Below are positions 55,091 through 63,604 of a stretch of 64,000 bases of DNA, piece by piece (position 1 is the first letter of the stretch; every line of letters starts with the position of its first letter). Origin of the DNA: Crenobacter intestini (GTDB taxonomy: Bacteria > Pseudomonadota > Gammaproteobacteria > Burkholderiales > Chromobacteriaceae); contig NZ_STGJ01000005.1 of the NCBI RefSeq assembly GCF_004919095.1, positions 124,001 to 188,000 on the forward strand, given 5' to 3'. Position numbers and translations under genes: made by a program. The notes under the pieces were generated by a model. The model worked only from the letters and a program-made list of their open reading frames with translations. It was not told the DNA's origin and did not search any database.

Positions 55091-55171
55091 TCACGCAAGT
55101 CCGCAGGCGCCGCCATGATTGGAGCGGTACCAGTAATAGTAAGCGGCGTTGCTGAGGATCCGGGTAGTCAT
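55091..55171 (-). CDS. Tyr/Trp-rich leader peptide (26 aa)
   Basis: Short frame MTTRILSNAA-YYYWY-RSNHGGACGLA: three Tyr codons, one Trp and one more Tyr in a row (UAC UAU UAC UGG UAC). An upstream in-frame ATG at 55180 would add three residues, but the predicted start point lies near 55172, implying translation from 55171. It has its own promoter right after the ETF-QO terminator, and mutually exclusive hairpins downstream. The design is that of amino-acid attenuation leaders (compare pheL, trpL), but the downstream gene is not a biosynthetic one. Confidence 0.6.
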   Translation of the reverse strand: MTTRILSNAAYYYWYRSNHGGACGLA

Positions 55172-55178
55172 GCGTGTC

Positions 55179-55207
55179 ATCCTGACAAGGCGGGTGCGCC
55201 TTGTCAA
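55179..55207 (-). promoter_or_regulatory. Promoter with full palindromic spacer (leader peptide gene)
   Basis: On the minus strand TTGACA, a 17-bp spacer and CAGGAT. The -35 to -10 span is covered by a perfect 10-bp inverted repeat TGACAAGGCG-4-CGCCTTGTCA (55183-55206), an ideal position for a repressor. Confidence 0.6.
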
Positions 55208-55241
55208 GCGCGGCGCGGGCAAGTTGTTGGCAGAAAACAAA

Positions 55242-55263
55242 AACCCGGCACCAGGCCGGGTTC
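55242..55263 (-). terminator. Intrinsic terminator of the ETF-QO gene
   Basis: AACCCGGC/GCCGGGTT-type stem (CTGGT loop region) followed by TTTTTG on the minus strand, 18 nt after the stop codon. Confidence 0.85.
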
Positions 55264-55280
55264 CTTGAGGCTGCCAACTC

Positions 55281-56918
55281 TTACATGTTCGGGTAGTTCG
55301 GCCCGCCACCGCCTTCCGGCGTCGTCCAGTTGATGTTCTGCGTCGGGTCCTTGATGTCGCAGGTCTTGCAGTGCACGCAGTTCTGCGCGTTGATCTGCAG
55401 GCGCGGCTCAGCCTCGTCAAGGCCGACGATCTCGTACACGCCGGCCGGGCAGTAACGCTGCTCGGGCGCCGCGTACCTGGCCAGGTTGACCTCGATCGGC
55501 ACTGCGGCGTTCTTCAGCTTCAGGTGCGGCGGCTGGTCTTCGCCGTGGTTGACGTTCGAGATGAACACCGAGCTCAGACGGTCGAAGGTCAGCTTGCCGT
55601 CCGGCTTCGGGTAACTGATCGGGCTGAACTCGTCGGCCGGGCGCAGGCATTCGTGGTCGCTGTGCTTGTGGCGCATTGTCCACGGCGCCTTGCCGCGGAA
55701 CAGATAGGTGTCGAGCGCCGCGTACGCCATCGCGCCCCACAGCCCCCAGCGGAACGACGGGCGGATGTTGCGCGCGCGGTGCAGCTCGTCGAACAGCCAG
55801 CTCTTCTCGAACTTGCCCTGGTAGGCCTTCGCCTCCTTGCCCTCCTGCCCTTCGCAGCAGAGCAGCTCGAACACCGACTCGGCGGCCAGCATGCCCGACT
55901 TCATCGCGGTGTGCGTGCCCTTGATCTTCGGCATGTTGAGGAAACCCGCGGTGTCGCCGACCAGCACGCCGCCCGGGAAGGTCAGCTTGGGCAGGCTCTG
56001 CAGGCCGCCTTCGGACAGCGCGCGCGCGCCGTACGACAGCCGGCGCCCCCCCTCGAAGGTCTTGCGGATCGCCGGGTGGGTCTTGAAGCGCTGGAACTCC
56101 TCGAACGGCGACAGGTAGGGGTTCTGGTAGTCGAGGCCGAGCACGAAACCGACCACCACCTGGTTGTTCTCCAGGTGGTAGAGGAAGGTGCCGCCGTAGG
56201 TGTCGTTCTTCAGCGGCCAGCCGACGGTGTGCACGATCTTGCCTGCCTCGTGCTGCTCGGGCGCGACTTCCCACAGCTCCTTGATGCCGATGCCGTAGGT
56301 CTGCACGTCGCAGTCGCGGCGCAGCTCGAAACGGTCGAACAGCGTCTTGGTCAGCGAGCCGCGGCAGCCCTCGGCGAACACGGTCTGCTTCGCCCACAGC
56401 TCCATGCCCGGCTGCCAGGCGTCGGTCTTCTCGCCATCCTTGCCGATGCCCATGTCGCCGGTGGCCACGCCCTTGACCGCGCCGTCCTCGTCGTACAGCA
56501 CTTCGGCCGCGGCAAAGCCCGGGTAGATCTCGACGCCGAGCTCTTCGGCCTGCTGGGCGAGCCAGCGGCAGACGTTGCCGAGGCTGACGATGTAGTTGCC
56601 CGCATTGTGCATCTGCGGCGGCGTCGGCAACTGAACCGACTCGGTCTCGGTCAGCAGCAGGAACTGGTCCTTCTTCGCCTCGGTATTCAGCGGCGCGCCG
56701 CGTTCCTTCCAGTCCGGGAACAGCTCCTCGAGCGCACGGGGCTCGATCACCGCGCCGGACAGGATATGCGCGCCGACCTCGGAGCCCTTCTCCAGCAGGC
56801 AGACGCTCAGGTCCTGCCCGGTCTGCGCCGAGAGCTGCTTCAGACGGATGGCCGCGGCGAGGCCGGAAGGCCCGCCGCCGACGACCACCACGTCGTATTC
56901 CATATATTCGCGTTCCAC
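55281..56918 (-). CDS. Electron transfer flavoprotein-ubiquinone oxidoreductase
   Basis: Membrane-associated FAD/4Fe-4S enzyme that passes electrons from ETF to ubiquinone (545 residues). The FAD motif VVVVGGGPSGLAAAIRLKQL opens the protein, the quinone-site region follows, and the C-terminal cluster ligands are in NCVHCKTCDIKDP with an earlier Cys (RYCPAGVYE). The start is GTG 56918 with AAGGAG at ideal spacing; its AAGGAGAA is complementary to eight bases of the predicted FNR sRNA. Together with gcdH it forms the route by which glutaryl-CoA oxidation feeds respiration. Confidence 0.95.
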   Translation of the reverse strand: MEREYMEYDVVVVGGGPSGLAAAIRLKQLSAQTGQDLSVCLLEKGSEVGAHILSGAVIEPRALEELFPDWKERGAPLNTEAKKDQFLLLTETESVQLPTPPQMHNAGNYIVSLGNVCRWLAQQAEELGVEIYPGFAAAEVLYDEDGAVKGVATGDMGIGKDGEKTDAWQPGMELWAKQTVFAEGCRGSLTKTLFDRFELRRDCDVQTYGIGIKELWEVAPEQHEAGKIVHTVGWPLKNDTYGGTFLYHLENNQVVVGFVLGLDYQNPYLSPFEEFQRFKTHPAIRKTFEGGRRLSYGARALSEGGLQSLPKLTFPGGVLVGDTAGFLNMPKIKGTHTAMKSGMLAAESVFELLCCEGQEGKEAKAYQGKFEKSWLFDELHRARNIRPSFRWGLWGAMAYAALDTYLFRGKAPWTMRHKHSDHECLRPADEFSPISYPKPDGKLTFDRLSSVFISNVNHGEDQPPHLKLKNAAVPIEVNLARYAAPEQRYCPAGVYEIVGLDEAEPRLQINAQNCVHCKTCDIKDPTQNINWTTPEGGGGPNYPNM

Positions 56919-56954
56919 CGCTTCTCCTTAACGCCCGCACAGGCTTTTTGCTTA

Positions 56955-56972
56955 TTGCATAGCATTCTGCAA
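56955..56972. promoter_or_regulatory. Dyad in the ETF-QO promoter region
   Basis: TTGCA-N8-TGCAA inside an AT-rich stretch 37-54 bp upstream of the ETF-QO start. The TTGCA/TGCAA halves resemble the second site near gcdH (59459-59473), so the same regulator is conceivable. Confidence 0.35.
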
Positions 56973-57026
56973 TTTTTGATGCTGTGCGTCAAAATCAAAC
57001 GAGCGTTTTACCGACAACCTGCCGCC

Positions 57027-58217
57027 TCAGATCACGCCGTCCTCCCGCAGCCGTGCGATGTCGCCCTCGCCGTAGCCGAGCGCGGCAAGCACCTCGTCGC
57101 AGTGCTCGCCAAGCCTGGGCGGGTGGCGGCTGGCCCGCACGCGCTCGCCGTCGAGCACCAGCGGGCACGCGATCTGCGGCAGCGTGCTGCCGGTGCCGTC
57201 GTCGAACGCGAAGGACATGCCGCGCGCAACCGCCTGCGGGTCGTCGAACGCCTCGGCTACCGTATTGATCGGTCCGCACGGCACGCCGGCCGCGTCGAAG
57301 CGCGCCAGCCACTCGTCGCGGCCGTGCGCGGCGAAGGCTTCCGCCAGCAGGGGAACCAGGGTGTCCCGGTGCGCGACCCTATCCGGGTTGCGCGCGAAAC
57401 GCGGATCAGACGCGAGTTCGGGCCGGCCGATCTCTTGGCAGACCGCCGCGAACTGGCGGTCGTTGCCGCAGGCGAGGATGAAGTGGCCGTCGGCTGTCGC
57501 GAACACCTGGTAGGGCACGATGTTCGGGTGCCCGTTACCCAGGCGCGGCGGCACGGTGCGGCCGACCAGCCAGTTCATGCCGACGTTGGCGAGCATGGCG
57601 AGCGAGCAGTCGAACAGCGCCATGTCGACATGCGCGCCCCGCCCGCTTGTCGCGCGCTCGATAAGCGCAGCCTGCACCGCGTTGGCCGCGTAAAGCCCGG
57701 TGAAGAGGTCGGTGACCGCGACGCCGACCTTGTGCGGCTCGCCGTCTGCCGGGCCGGTGATGCTCATCAGCCCGCTCATCCCCTGCACGATGTAGTCGTA
57801 GCCGGGCGCATCGGCGTACGGGCCGTCCTGGCCGAAGCCGGTGACCGAGCAGTAGACGAGGCGCGGGTTGACCGCCGACAGGCTGGCGTAGTCGAGGCCG
57901 TACTTGGCGAGCCCGCCGACCTTGTAGTTCTCGATCAGCACGTCGGCCTCGGCGACCAGCGCCCGCACGATGGCCTGCCCCTCGGCCCGGGTGATGTCGA
58001 GCGTCAGCGAGCGCTTGCCGCGGTTGGTCGCGAGGAAATACGCGGCGGTGCCGTTGTCGCTCGCCGGCGGCGCCCACTGGCGCGTGTCGTCGCCCTGCCC
58101 CGGACGCTCGATCTTCACCACGTCGGCGCCCAGGTCCGCCAGCAGCTGGCTGGCCCAAGGACCAGCCAGCACCCGGCTCAGGTCGACGACGCGGATTCCC
58201 TGCAAAGGTGCACGCAT
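57027..58217 (-). CDS. CaiB/BaiF family CoA transferase (glutarate-type)
   Basis: Class III CoA transferase (396 residues). N-terminal GIRVVDLSRVLAGPWASQLLADLGADVVKIERP (in part) and the catalytic Asp in the ANNRGKRSLTLDI-like and ENYKVGGLAKYGLDY segments (Asp in YGLDY region) are family marks. It lies 10 bp behind gcdH in the same unit, suggesting that it activates glutarate to glutaryl-CoA (succinyl-CoA:glutarate type, like human SUGCT). Substrate is inferred from context. The ATG at 58217 has AAGGGGG upstream. Confidence 0.9.
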   Translation of the reverse strand: MRAPLQGIRVVDLSRVLAGPWASQLLADLGADVVKIERPGQGDDTRQWAPPASDNGTAAYFLATNRGKRSLTLDITRAEGQAIVRALVAEADVLIENYKVGGLAKYGLDYASLSAVNPRLVYCSVTGFGQDGPYADAPGYDYIVQGMSGLMSITGPADGEPHKVGVAVTDLFTGLYAANAVQAALIERATSGRGAHVDMALFDCSLAMLANVGMNWLVGRTVPPRLGNGHPNIVPYQVFATADGHFILACGNDRQFAAVCQEIGRPELASDPRFARNPDRVAHRDTLVPLLAEAFAAHGRDEWLARFDAAGVPCGPINTVAEAFDDPQAVARGMSFAFDDGTGSTLPQIACPLVLDGERVRASRHPPRLGEHCDEVLAALGYGEGDIARLREDGVI

Positions 58218-58227
58218 CGCCGCCCCC

Positions 58228-59415
58228 TTACGCGAACGCGGCGATGCCGGTGATCGCACGGCCGAGGATCAGCGCGTGCACATCGTGCGTGCCCTCGTAG
58301 GTGTTGACCGCCTCGAGGTTCATCGCGTGGCGGATCACGTGGAACTCGTCCGATATGCCGTTGCCGCCGTGCATGTCGCGCGCGACACGGGCGATGTCCA
58401 GCGCCTTGCCGCAGTTGTTGCGCTTGATCAGCGAGATCATCTCCGGCGCGGCGCGCCCCTCGTCCATCAGGCGGCCGACCTGCAGCGCGGCCTGCAGGCC
58501 CAGCGCGATCTCGGTCTGCATATTGGCGAGCTTGAGCTGCGGGATCTGGTTGGCGGCGAGCGGACGGCCGAACTGCTGGCGGTCGAGCTGGTAGTTGCGC
58601 GCGGCGTGGAAACAGAACTCGGCCGCGCCCATCGCGCCCCATGCGATGCCGTAGCGCGCCTTGTTCAGGCAACCGAACGGCCCCTTCAGGCCGGTCACGC
58701 CCGGCAGCAGGTTCTCGTCCGGCACGAACACGTCGTCCATCACGATTTCGCCGGTGATCGACGCGCGCAGGCTGAACTTGCCCTCGATCTTCGGTGCACA
58801 GAGGCCCGGCATGCCCTTTTCCAGTACGAAGCCGCGGATCTCGCCCGCGTCGTCCTTCGCCCACACCACCAGCACGTCGGCGATCGGGCTGTTGGTGATC
58901 CACAGCTTGCTGCCCTTGAGCAGATAACCGCCATCGACCTTCCTGGCGCGGGTGCGCATCGAGCCCGGGTCGGAGCCCGCGTCCGGCTCGGTCAACCCGA
59001 AGCAGCCGACCCACTCGCCGCTGGCAAGCCTGGGCAGGTACTTGTCCTTCTGCGCGTCCGAGCCGTACGCCCAGATCGGGTGCATCACCAGGGAGGACTG
59101 CACGCTCATCGCCGAGCGGTAGCCGGAGTCGACCCGCTCGACTTCGCGGGCGATCAGCCCGTAGGCGACGCTGGAGAGGCCGGCACAGCCGTAGCCTTCG
59201 ATGGTGCAACCGAGCAGGCCCAGTTCACCCATCTCGCTGAGGATCTCGCGGTCGAAGCGCTCCTCGCGGTTGGCGGTCAAGACGCGCGGCATCAGCTGCT
59301 CCTGGCAGTACGCGTGCGCGGCGTCGCGCACCATGCGTTCCTCTTCGGTCAGCAGCGCGTCGAGCAGCAGCGGGTCTTCCCAATTGAACGGGGCACGAAC
59401 GGTATTGGCAGCCAT
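58228..59415 (-). CDS. gcdH: Glutaryl-CoA dehydrogenase
   Basis: FAD acyl-CoA dehydrogenase (395 residues) that oxidatively decarboxylates glutaryl-CoA to crotonyl-CoA in lysine/tryptophan/glutarate catabolism; electrons go to ETF. FAD/substrate motifs [36 protein letters not shown], and the catalytic Glu in [20 protein letters not shown] are diagnostic of GcdH. It is the first gene of the unit, with two palindromic operators upstream and divergent iclR. The Shine-Dalgarno to ATG segment is exactly antisense (11 nt) to the predicted FNR sRNA. Confidence 0.96.
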   Translation of the reverse strand: MAANTVRAPFNWEDPLLLDALLTEEERMVRDAAHAYCQEQLMPRVLTANREERFDREILSEMGELGLLGCTIEGYGCAGLSSVAYGLIAREVERVDSGYRSAMSVQSSLVMHPIWAYGSDAQKDKYLPRLASGEWVGCFGLTEPDAGSDPGSMRTRARKVDGGYLLKGSKLWITNSPIADVLVVWAKDDAGEIRGFVLEKGMPGLCAPKIEGKFSLRASITGEIVMDDVFVPDENLLPGVTGLKGPFGCLNKARYGIAWGAMGAAEFCFHAARNYQLDRQQFGRPLAANQIPQLKLANMQTEIALGLQAALQVGRLMDEGRAAPEMISLIKRNNCGKALDIARVARDMHGGNGISDEFHVIRHAMNLEAVNTYEGTHDVHALILGRAITGIAAFA

Positions 59416-59438
59416 GATGGTTTCTCCGGGTCGAGTTG

Positions 59439-59453
59439 TTCCGCATTGCGGAA
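59439..59453. promoter_or_regulatory. Operator 1 between gcdH and iclR
   Basis: TTCCGCATTGCGGAA, a perfect 15-bp palindrome. Its centre is 20 bp from that of operator 2. Fourteen of its bases recur in the zipA leader. Confidence 0.7.
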
Positions 59454-59458
59454 TTTAG

Positions 59459-59473
59459 TTTTACATTGCAAAA
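59459..59473. promoter_or_regulatory. Operator 2 between gcdH and iclR
   Basis: TTTTACATTGCAAAA, a near-palindrome with the same CATTGC core as operator 1, two helical turns away. Likely bound by the divergent IclR protein. Confidence 0.65.
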
Positions 59474-59530
59474 TAGACTAACAACTCGACCACGGCGTGT
59501 AAAGCGCCCTGCTGCCTGACGGAGACATAA

Positions 59531-60313
59531 ATGGAAGACAAGGACATGGAACACGACAAGGACAGGCTGTTCGTGACCGCGCTCGCGCGCGGCCTGGCGG
59601 TGCTCGCGGCATTCAGGCCGGGCGAGGCCGCGCTCTCCAACCAGACGCTGGCGCAGCGTACCGGCCTGCCCAAGTCGACGGTGTCGCGGCTGACCTACAC
59701 CCTGCTGCAACTGGGTTACCTGCAGCAGGACGGCGACAGCGGTTTTTACCGGCTGGGGCTCGCGGTGCTCGCGCTGGGTTCGGCAGTGTTGTCCGGCTAC
59801 GACATCCGCGCGCGCGCGGCGCCCTTGATGCGCGCGTTGGCCAACGAACAGGGGGTGTCGGTCAGTCTCGCGCTGCGCGACGGCACCGACATGGTGTACC
59901 TGGAGACCTGCCGCAGCCAGGCCAGGGTCAGCGTGCAACTGACGGTCGGCTCGCGCGTGCCGCTGGCGACCACCGCGATCGGACGCGCCTGCTACGCGGG
60001 GCTCTCCGACGCAGAGCGCGCGCAAGCGGACCGTGAACTGGCCGAGCGCTACAAGGAAGCATGGCCGGAGCTGGCGCGCTCGCTGGCGAGCGCGCGCGGG
60101 CAATACCTGGCCAAAGGCTTTTGCGAGTCGTTCGGAGACTTCGAAGTGGAGGTGATGGCGGTGGCGGTGCCGCTGCCTGCGCTGGCAGGCCAGGGCAGCG
60201 GCCTGAGCGTGAACGCGAGCGGCCCCAGCTTCAGCTGGGACGCCGAAAAGATGCGCATGGAAGTGGCGCCGGCCCTCTCCGCGCTGCGCGCGGCGCTGGT
60301 ACCCGGCGCCTAG
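59531..60313 (+). CDS. IclR family transcriptional regulator
   Basis: 260 residues: N-terminal winged helix-turn-helix (about 14-75; NQTLAQRTGLPKSTVSRLTYTL in part) and C-terminal effector-binding domain (about 90-255; RDGTDMVYLETCRSQ, LTVGSRVPLATTAIGRACYA in part). It is divergent from gcdH with two palindromes between, so it probably controls the glutarate genes in response to a pathway metabolite; this differs from the LysR-type GcdR used by many relatives. It converges with the CBS-domain gene with only 4 bp between stops. Confidence 0.93.
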   Translation: MEDKDMEHDKDRLFVTALARGLAVLAAFRPGEAALSNQTLAQRTGLPKSTVSRLTYTLLQLGYLQQDGDSGFYRLGLAVLALGSAVLSGYDIRARAAPLMRALANEQGVSVSLALRDGTDMVYLETCRSQARVSVQLTVGSRVPLATTAIGRACYAGLSDAERAQADRELAERYKEAWPELARSLASARGQYLAKGFCESFGDFEVEVMAVAVPLPALAGQGSGLSVNASGPSFSWDAEKMRMEVAPALSALRAALVPGA

Positions 60314-60317
60314 GTGC

Positions 60318-60767
60318 TTACGCCGCCTGCGGCGGCACGTTGTTGATGTAGTGGACCAGCTGTTCGATCACGAACTGCTGCTCGGCGATGGTCGCGCGCA
60401 CCACGTCGCCGATCGAGATCACGCCCTCGACCTCGCCGCCGTCGATCACCGGCAGGTGGCGGATGCGCTTGTCGGTCATCAAGGCCATGCATTCGTCCAG
60501 CCGCTGGTCGGGGCTCACGCAGATCACCTTGCGGGTCATCACCTCGCTGACCTGCGTCGACGCGGACGAACGGCCCTCGAGGATGATGCGCCGCGCGTAG
60601 TCGCGTTCGGAGAAGATGCCCTCGACGTGGCCGTCCCCCATCACCAGCACCGCGCCGACGTTCTCCTCGGCCATCACCCGCAAGGCCTGCAACACCGACA
60701 CCTGCGGCGCGACGTACACCAGCTTGCCGCCTGCCTTGGCGGCTAGCAATTGCCTGACTGTCTGCAT
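60318..60767 (-). CDS. Tandem CBS-domain protein
   Basis: 149-residue cytosolic protein composed of two CBS domains (about 8-65 and 72-130), which in this family bind adenine nucleotides or NAD. Motifs include VGAVLVMGDGHVEGIFSERD and RIRHLPVIDGGEVEGVISIGD (each in part). Stand-alone proteins of this type are common in betaproteobacteria, with no assigned target. Confidence 0.9.
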   Translation of the reverse strand: MQTVRQLLAAKAGGKLVYVAPQVSVLQALRVMAEENVGAVLVMGDGHVEGIFSERDYARRIILEGRSSASTQVSEVMTRKVICVSPDQRLDECMALMTDKRIRHLPVIDGGEVEGVISIGDVVRATIAEQQFVIEQLVHYINNVPPQAA

Positions 60768-60855
60768 CTGACCCTCCCCTGTGGCACGCGCCGCCCCGGC
60801 GCATGTCGTGAGTATAGACAGGCGCCGGCCAGCGCAAAGGGCGGGCCATCCGCCG

Positions 60856-61764
<909 letters not shown>

Positions 61765-61797
61765 TTAACCACTCGATTTAGTGAAATGACATTTATT

Positions 61798-61812
61798 AAT
61801 TGCCAAGCAATT
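61798..61812. promoter_or_regulatory. Palindromic operator upstream of tetR-RND operon
   Basis: AATTGCCAAGCAATT: perfect 6-bp inverted repeats around CAA, in the AT-rich promoter region between argB and tetR, 51 bp before the tetR ATG. It probably mediates autoregulation. Confidence 0.6.
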
Positions 61813-61862
61813 TTGTCTGGATTAAATTGCAGCGCACATTAATGAATACAGGTTCAGGAAGC

Positions 61863-62531
61863 ATGGAAGCGCCCTCCCCACGCCGCTGGCAGCGCCGCAA
61901 GGACGAACGCACCGGCGAGATCATCGAGGCCGCGCTCGGGCTCTTTTGCGAAAAGGGCTTCAGCGCGACCAAGCTCGACGACATCGCGCGCGCCGCCGGC
62001 GTCACCAAGGGCACGCCCTACCTGTACTTCGACGGCAAGGAAGCGATCCTCAAGGCGGTGGTGCGCGCGACGCTGATCGACCGGCTGGGCGAAATCGAGG
62101 CCGAGTGCCGCGACTACCGCGGCAGCCGCACCGTGCTGATCCGGCGCCTGATGCTCAAGTGGTGGGACGAGGTCGGCAGCACCGAGCTTGCCGGCCTGTG
62201 CAAGCTGATGGTCGCCGAGGCGGCCAACTTCCCCGAGCTTGCGCGCTTCTACCACGACGAGGTGATCGTGCGCAGCCGCGCGCTGATGCGCGCGGTATTG
62301 CTGGACGGCGTACGCGAAGGCGAGTTCAGGCCGATGCCCGACACCGACGCCGTGATCGACGCACTGCAGGCGCCGCTGTTGATGAACATGATCTGGCAGC
62401 ACTCGTTCGCCCGCTTCGACGAAAGCGCCACGGGCAGCTACACCAAGCAGCGCCTGGAAACCACGCTGGACCTGGTCCTCGCCGCCCTGACCGCGGCAGG
62501 CACGACACGACAAGGGAACCCCACCACATGA
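61863..62531 (+). CDS. TetR/AcrR family transcriptional repressor
   Basis: 222 residues with an N-terminal helix-turn-helix (GFSATKLDDIARAAGVTKGT, about residues 35-55) and a ligand-binding C-terminal domain. The ATG at 61863 is chosen for its Shine-Dalgarno (AGGAAG); an in-frame ATG at 61842 lacks one. The stop overlaps the adaptor gene start (ATGA), so it likely regulates the efflux operon it heads. Confidence 0.92.
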   Translation: MEAPSPRRWQRRKDERTGEIIEAALGLFCEKGFSATKLDDIARAAGVTKGTPYLYFDGKEAILKAVVRATLIDRLGEIEAECRDYRGSRTVLIRRLMLKWWDEVGSTELAGLCKLMVAEAANFPELARFYHDEVIVRSRALMRAVLLDGVREGEFRPMPDTDAVIDALQAPLLMNMIWQHSFARFDESATGSYTKQRLETTLDLVLAALTAAGTTRQGNPTT

Positions 62532-63595
62532 AGACCCCATGGACCGGCCTGATCGCCGTCTCGCTCGCGCTCGCCACCAGCGCATGCAACAAGCCCCCCG
62601 CCCCCAGCGAAGCGGTGCGCCCGGTGAAGACGGTGCAGGCAGGCAGCGCCGCCGCAGGCGCCGGCACGAGCTACCCGGGTGAGGTACGCGCCCGCCACGA
62701 GACCCGCCTCGCCTTCCGGGTGCCGGGCAAGGTCGTCGAGCGCCTGGTGAGCGCCGGCGAGCGCGTGAAGAAGGGGCAGGTGCTGGCGCGGCTGGACGCG
62801 ACCGACTACGCGCTGGACGCCGGCGCCAAGGCCGCGCAGCTGGGCGCCGCGCGCGCGCAGCTCGCGCAGCAGGAGGCCGACCTCAGGCGCGCGCGCGAAC
62901 TGCTCGCGCAGTCCTTCATCAGCCAGGCGCAATACGACCGTCAGGCGGCCGCGCTCGACACCGCGCGCGCGCAGGCGAAATCCGCCCAGGCGCAGGCAAG
63001 CTTCGCCGGCAACCAGCAGGACTACGCGGTGCTGCGCGCCGACGCCGACGGCGTCGTCAGCGAGATCAGCGCCGAGCCGGGGCTGGTGGTCGCCGCCGGC
63101 ACCCCCGTCGCGCGGCTCGCCGCCGACGGCACGCGCGAGGTCGCCATCCAGTTGCCCGAGGACGCGATCGCAGGCCTGCGCGCGGCCAAGGCGCTTTCCG
63201 TGGTGCTGTGGAGCGGCAACGCGCGCTACCCGGCCACGCTTCGCGAGATCGCCGGCGACGCCGACCCGGCGACGCGCACCTACGCCGCGCGCGTCAGCGT
63301 CGACGCGCCCGCCGGGCAGCTGACGCTGGGGCAGACCGCCCGCGTCGAATTGCCCGCGCCGGTTTCCAGCGCCATCGCGCTGCCGCTCACGGCCATCCTC
63401 GACACCGGCGGGCGCCACTACGTGTGGCTGGTCGACGCGAAGACGCACACCGTCAAGCGGCGCGAGGTCGGCATTGCCGGGCTGGACAGCCAGCAGGCGA
63501 CGGTCTCGCGCGGGCTCGCCGGCGGCGAGACCGTCGTCACCGCCGGCGTGCACCTGCTGCGCGAAGGCCAGCAAGTCACCCTGCTCAAGCCCTAA
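62528..63595 (+). CDS. RND efflux periplasmic adaptor lipoprotein
   Basis: Membrane fusion protein (355 residues) linking an RND pump to an outer-membrane channel. A lipoprotein signal with Cys20 (ALATSAC) anchors it to the inner membrane. Lipoyl half-domains (RVPGKVVERLVSAGERVKKG, VLRADADGVVSEI), an alpha-hairpin (about 95-150, Ala/Gln/Arg-rich coiled coil) and beta-barrel domains follow. It is directly followed (9 bp) by the pump gene. Confidence 0.94.
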   Translation: MKTPWTGLIAVSLALATSACNKPPAPSEAVRPVKTVQAGSAAAGAGTSYPGEVRARHETRLAFRVPGKVVERLVSAGERVKKGQVLARLDATDYALDAGAKAAQLGAARAQLAQQEADLRRARELLAQSFISQAQYDRQAAALDTARAQAKSAQAQASFAGNQQDYAVLRADADGVVSEISAEPGLVVAAGTPVARLAADGTREVAIQLPEDAIAGLRAAKALSVVLWSGNARYPATLREIAGDADPATRTYAARVSVDAPAGQLTLGQTARVELPAPVSSAIALPLTAILDTGGRHYVWLVDAKTHTVKRREVGIAGLDSQQATVSRGLAGGETVVTAGVHLLREGQQVTLLKP

Positions 63596-63604
63596 GGGAA
63601 CACG

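Noticed and set aside
56825-56845. Neisseria-type DNA uptake sequence
   Set aside because: Only partial matches (TTCAGACGG-like, e.g. near 25645 and 56836), inside coding sequence and lacking the full 10-mer; not enriched at terminators, so no DUS system is supported.
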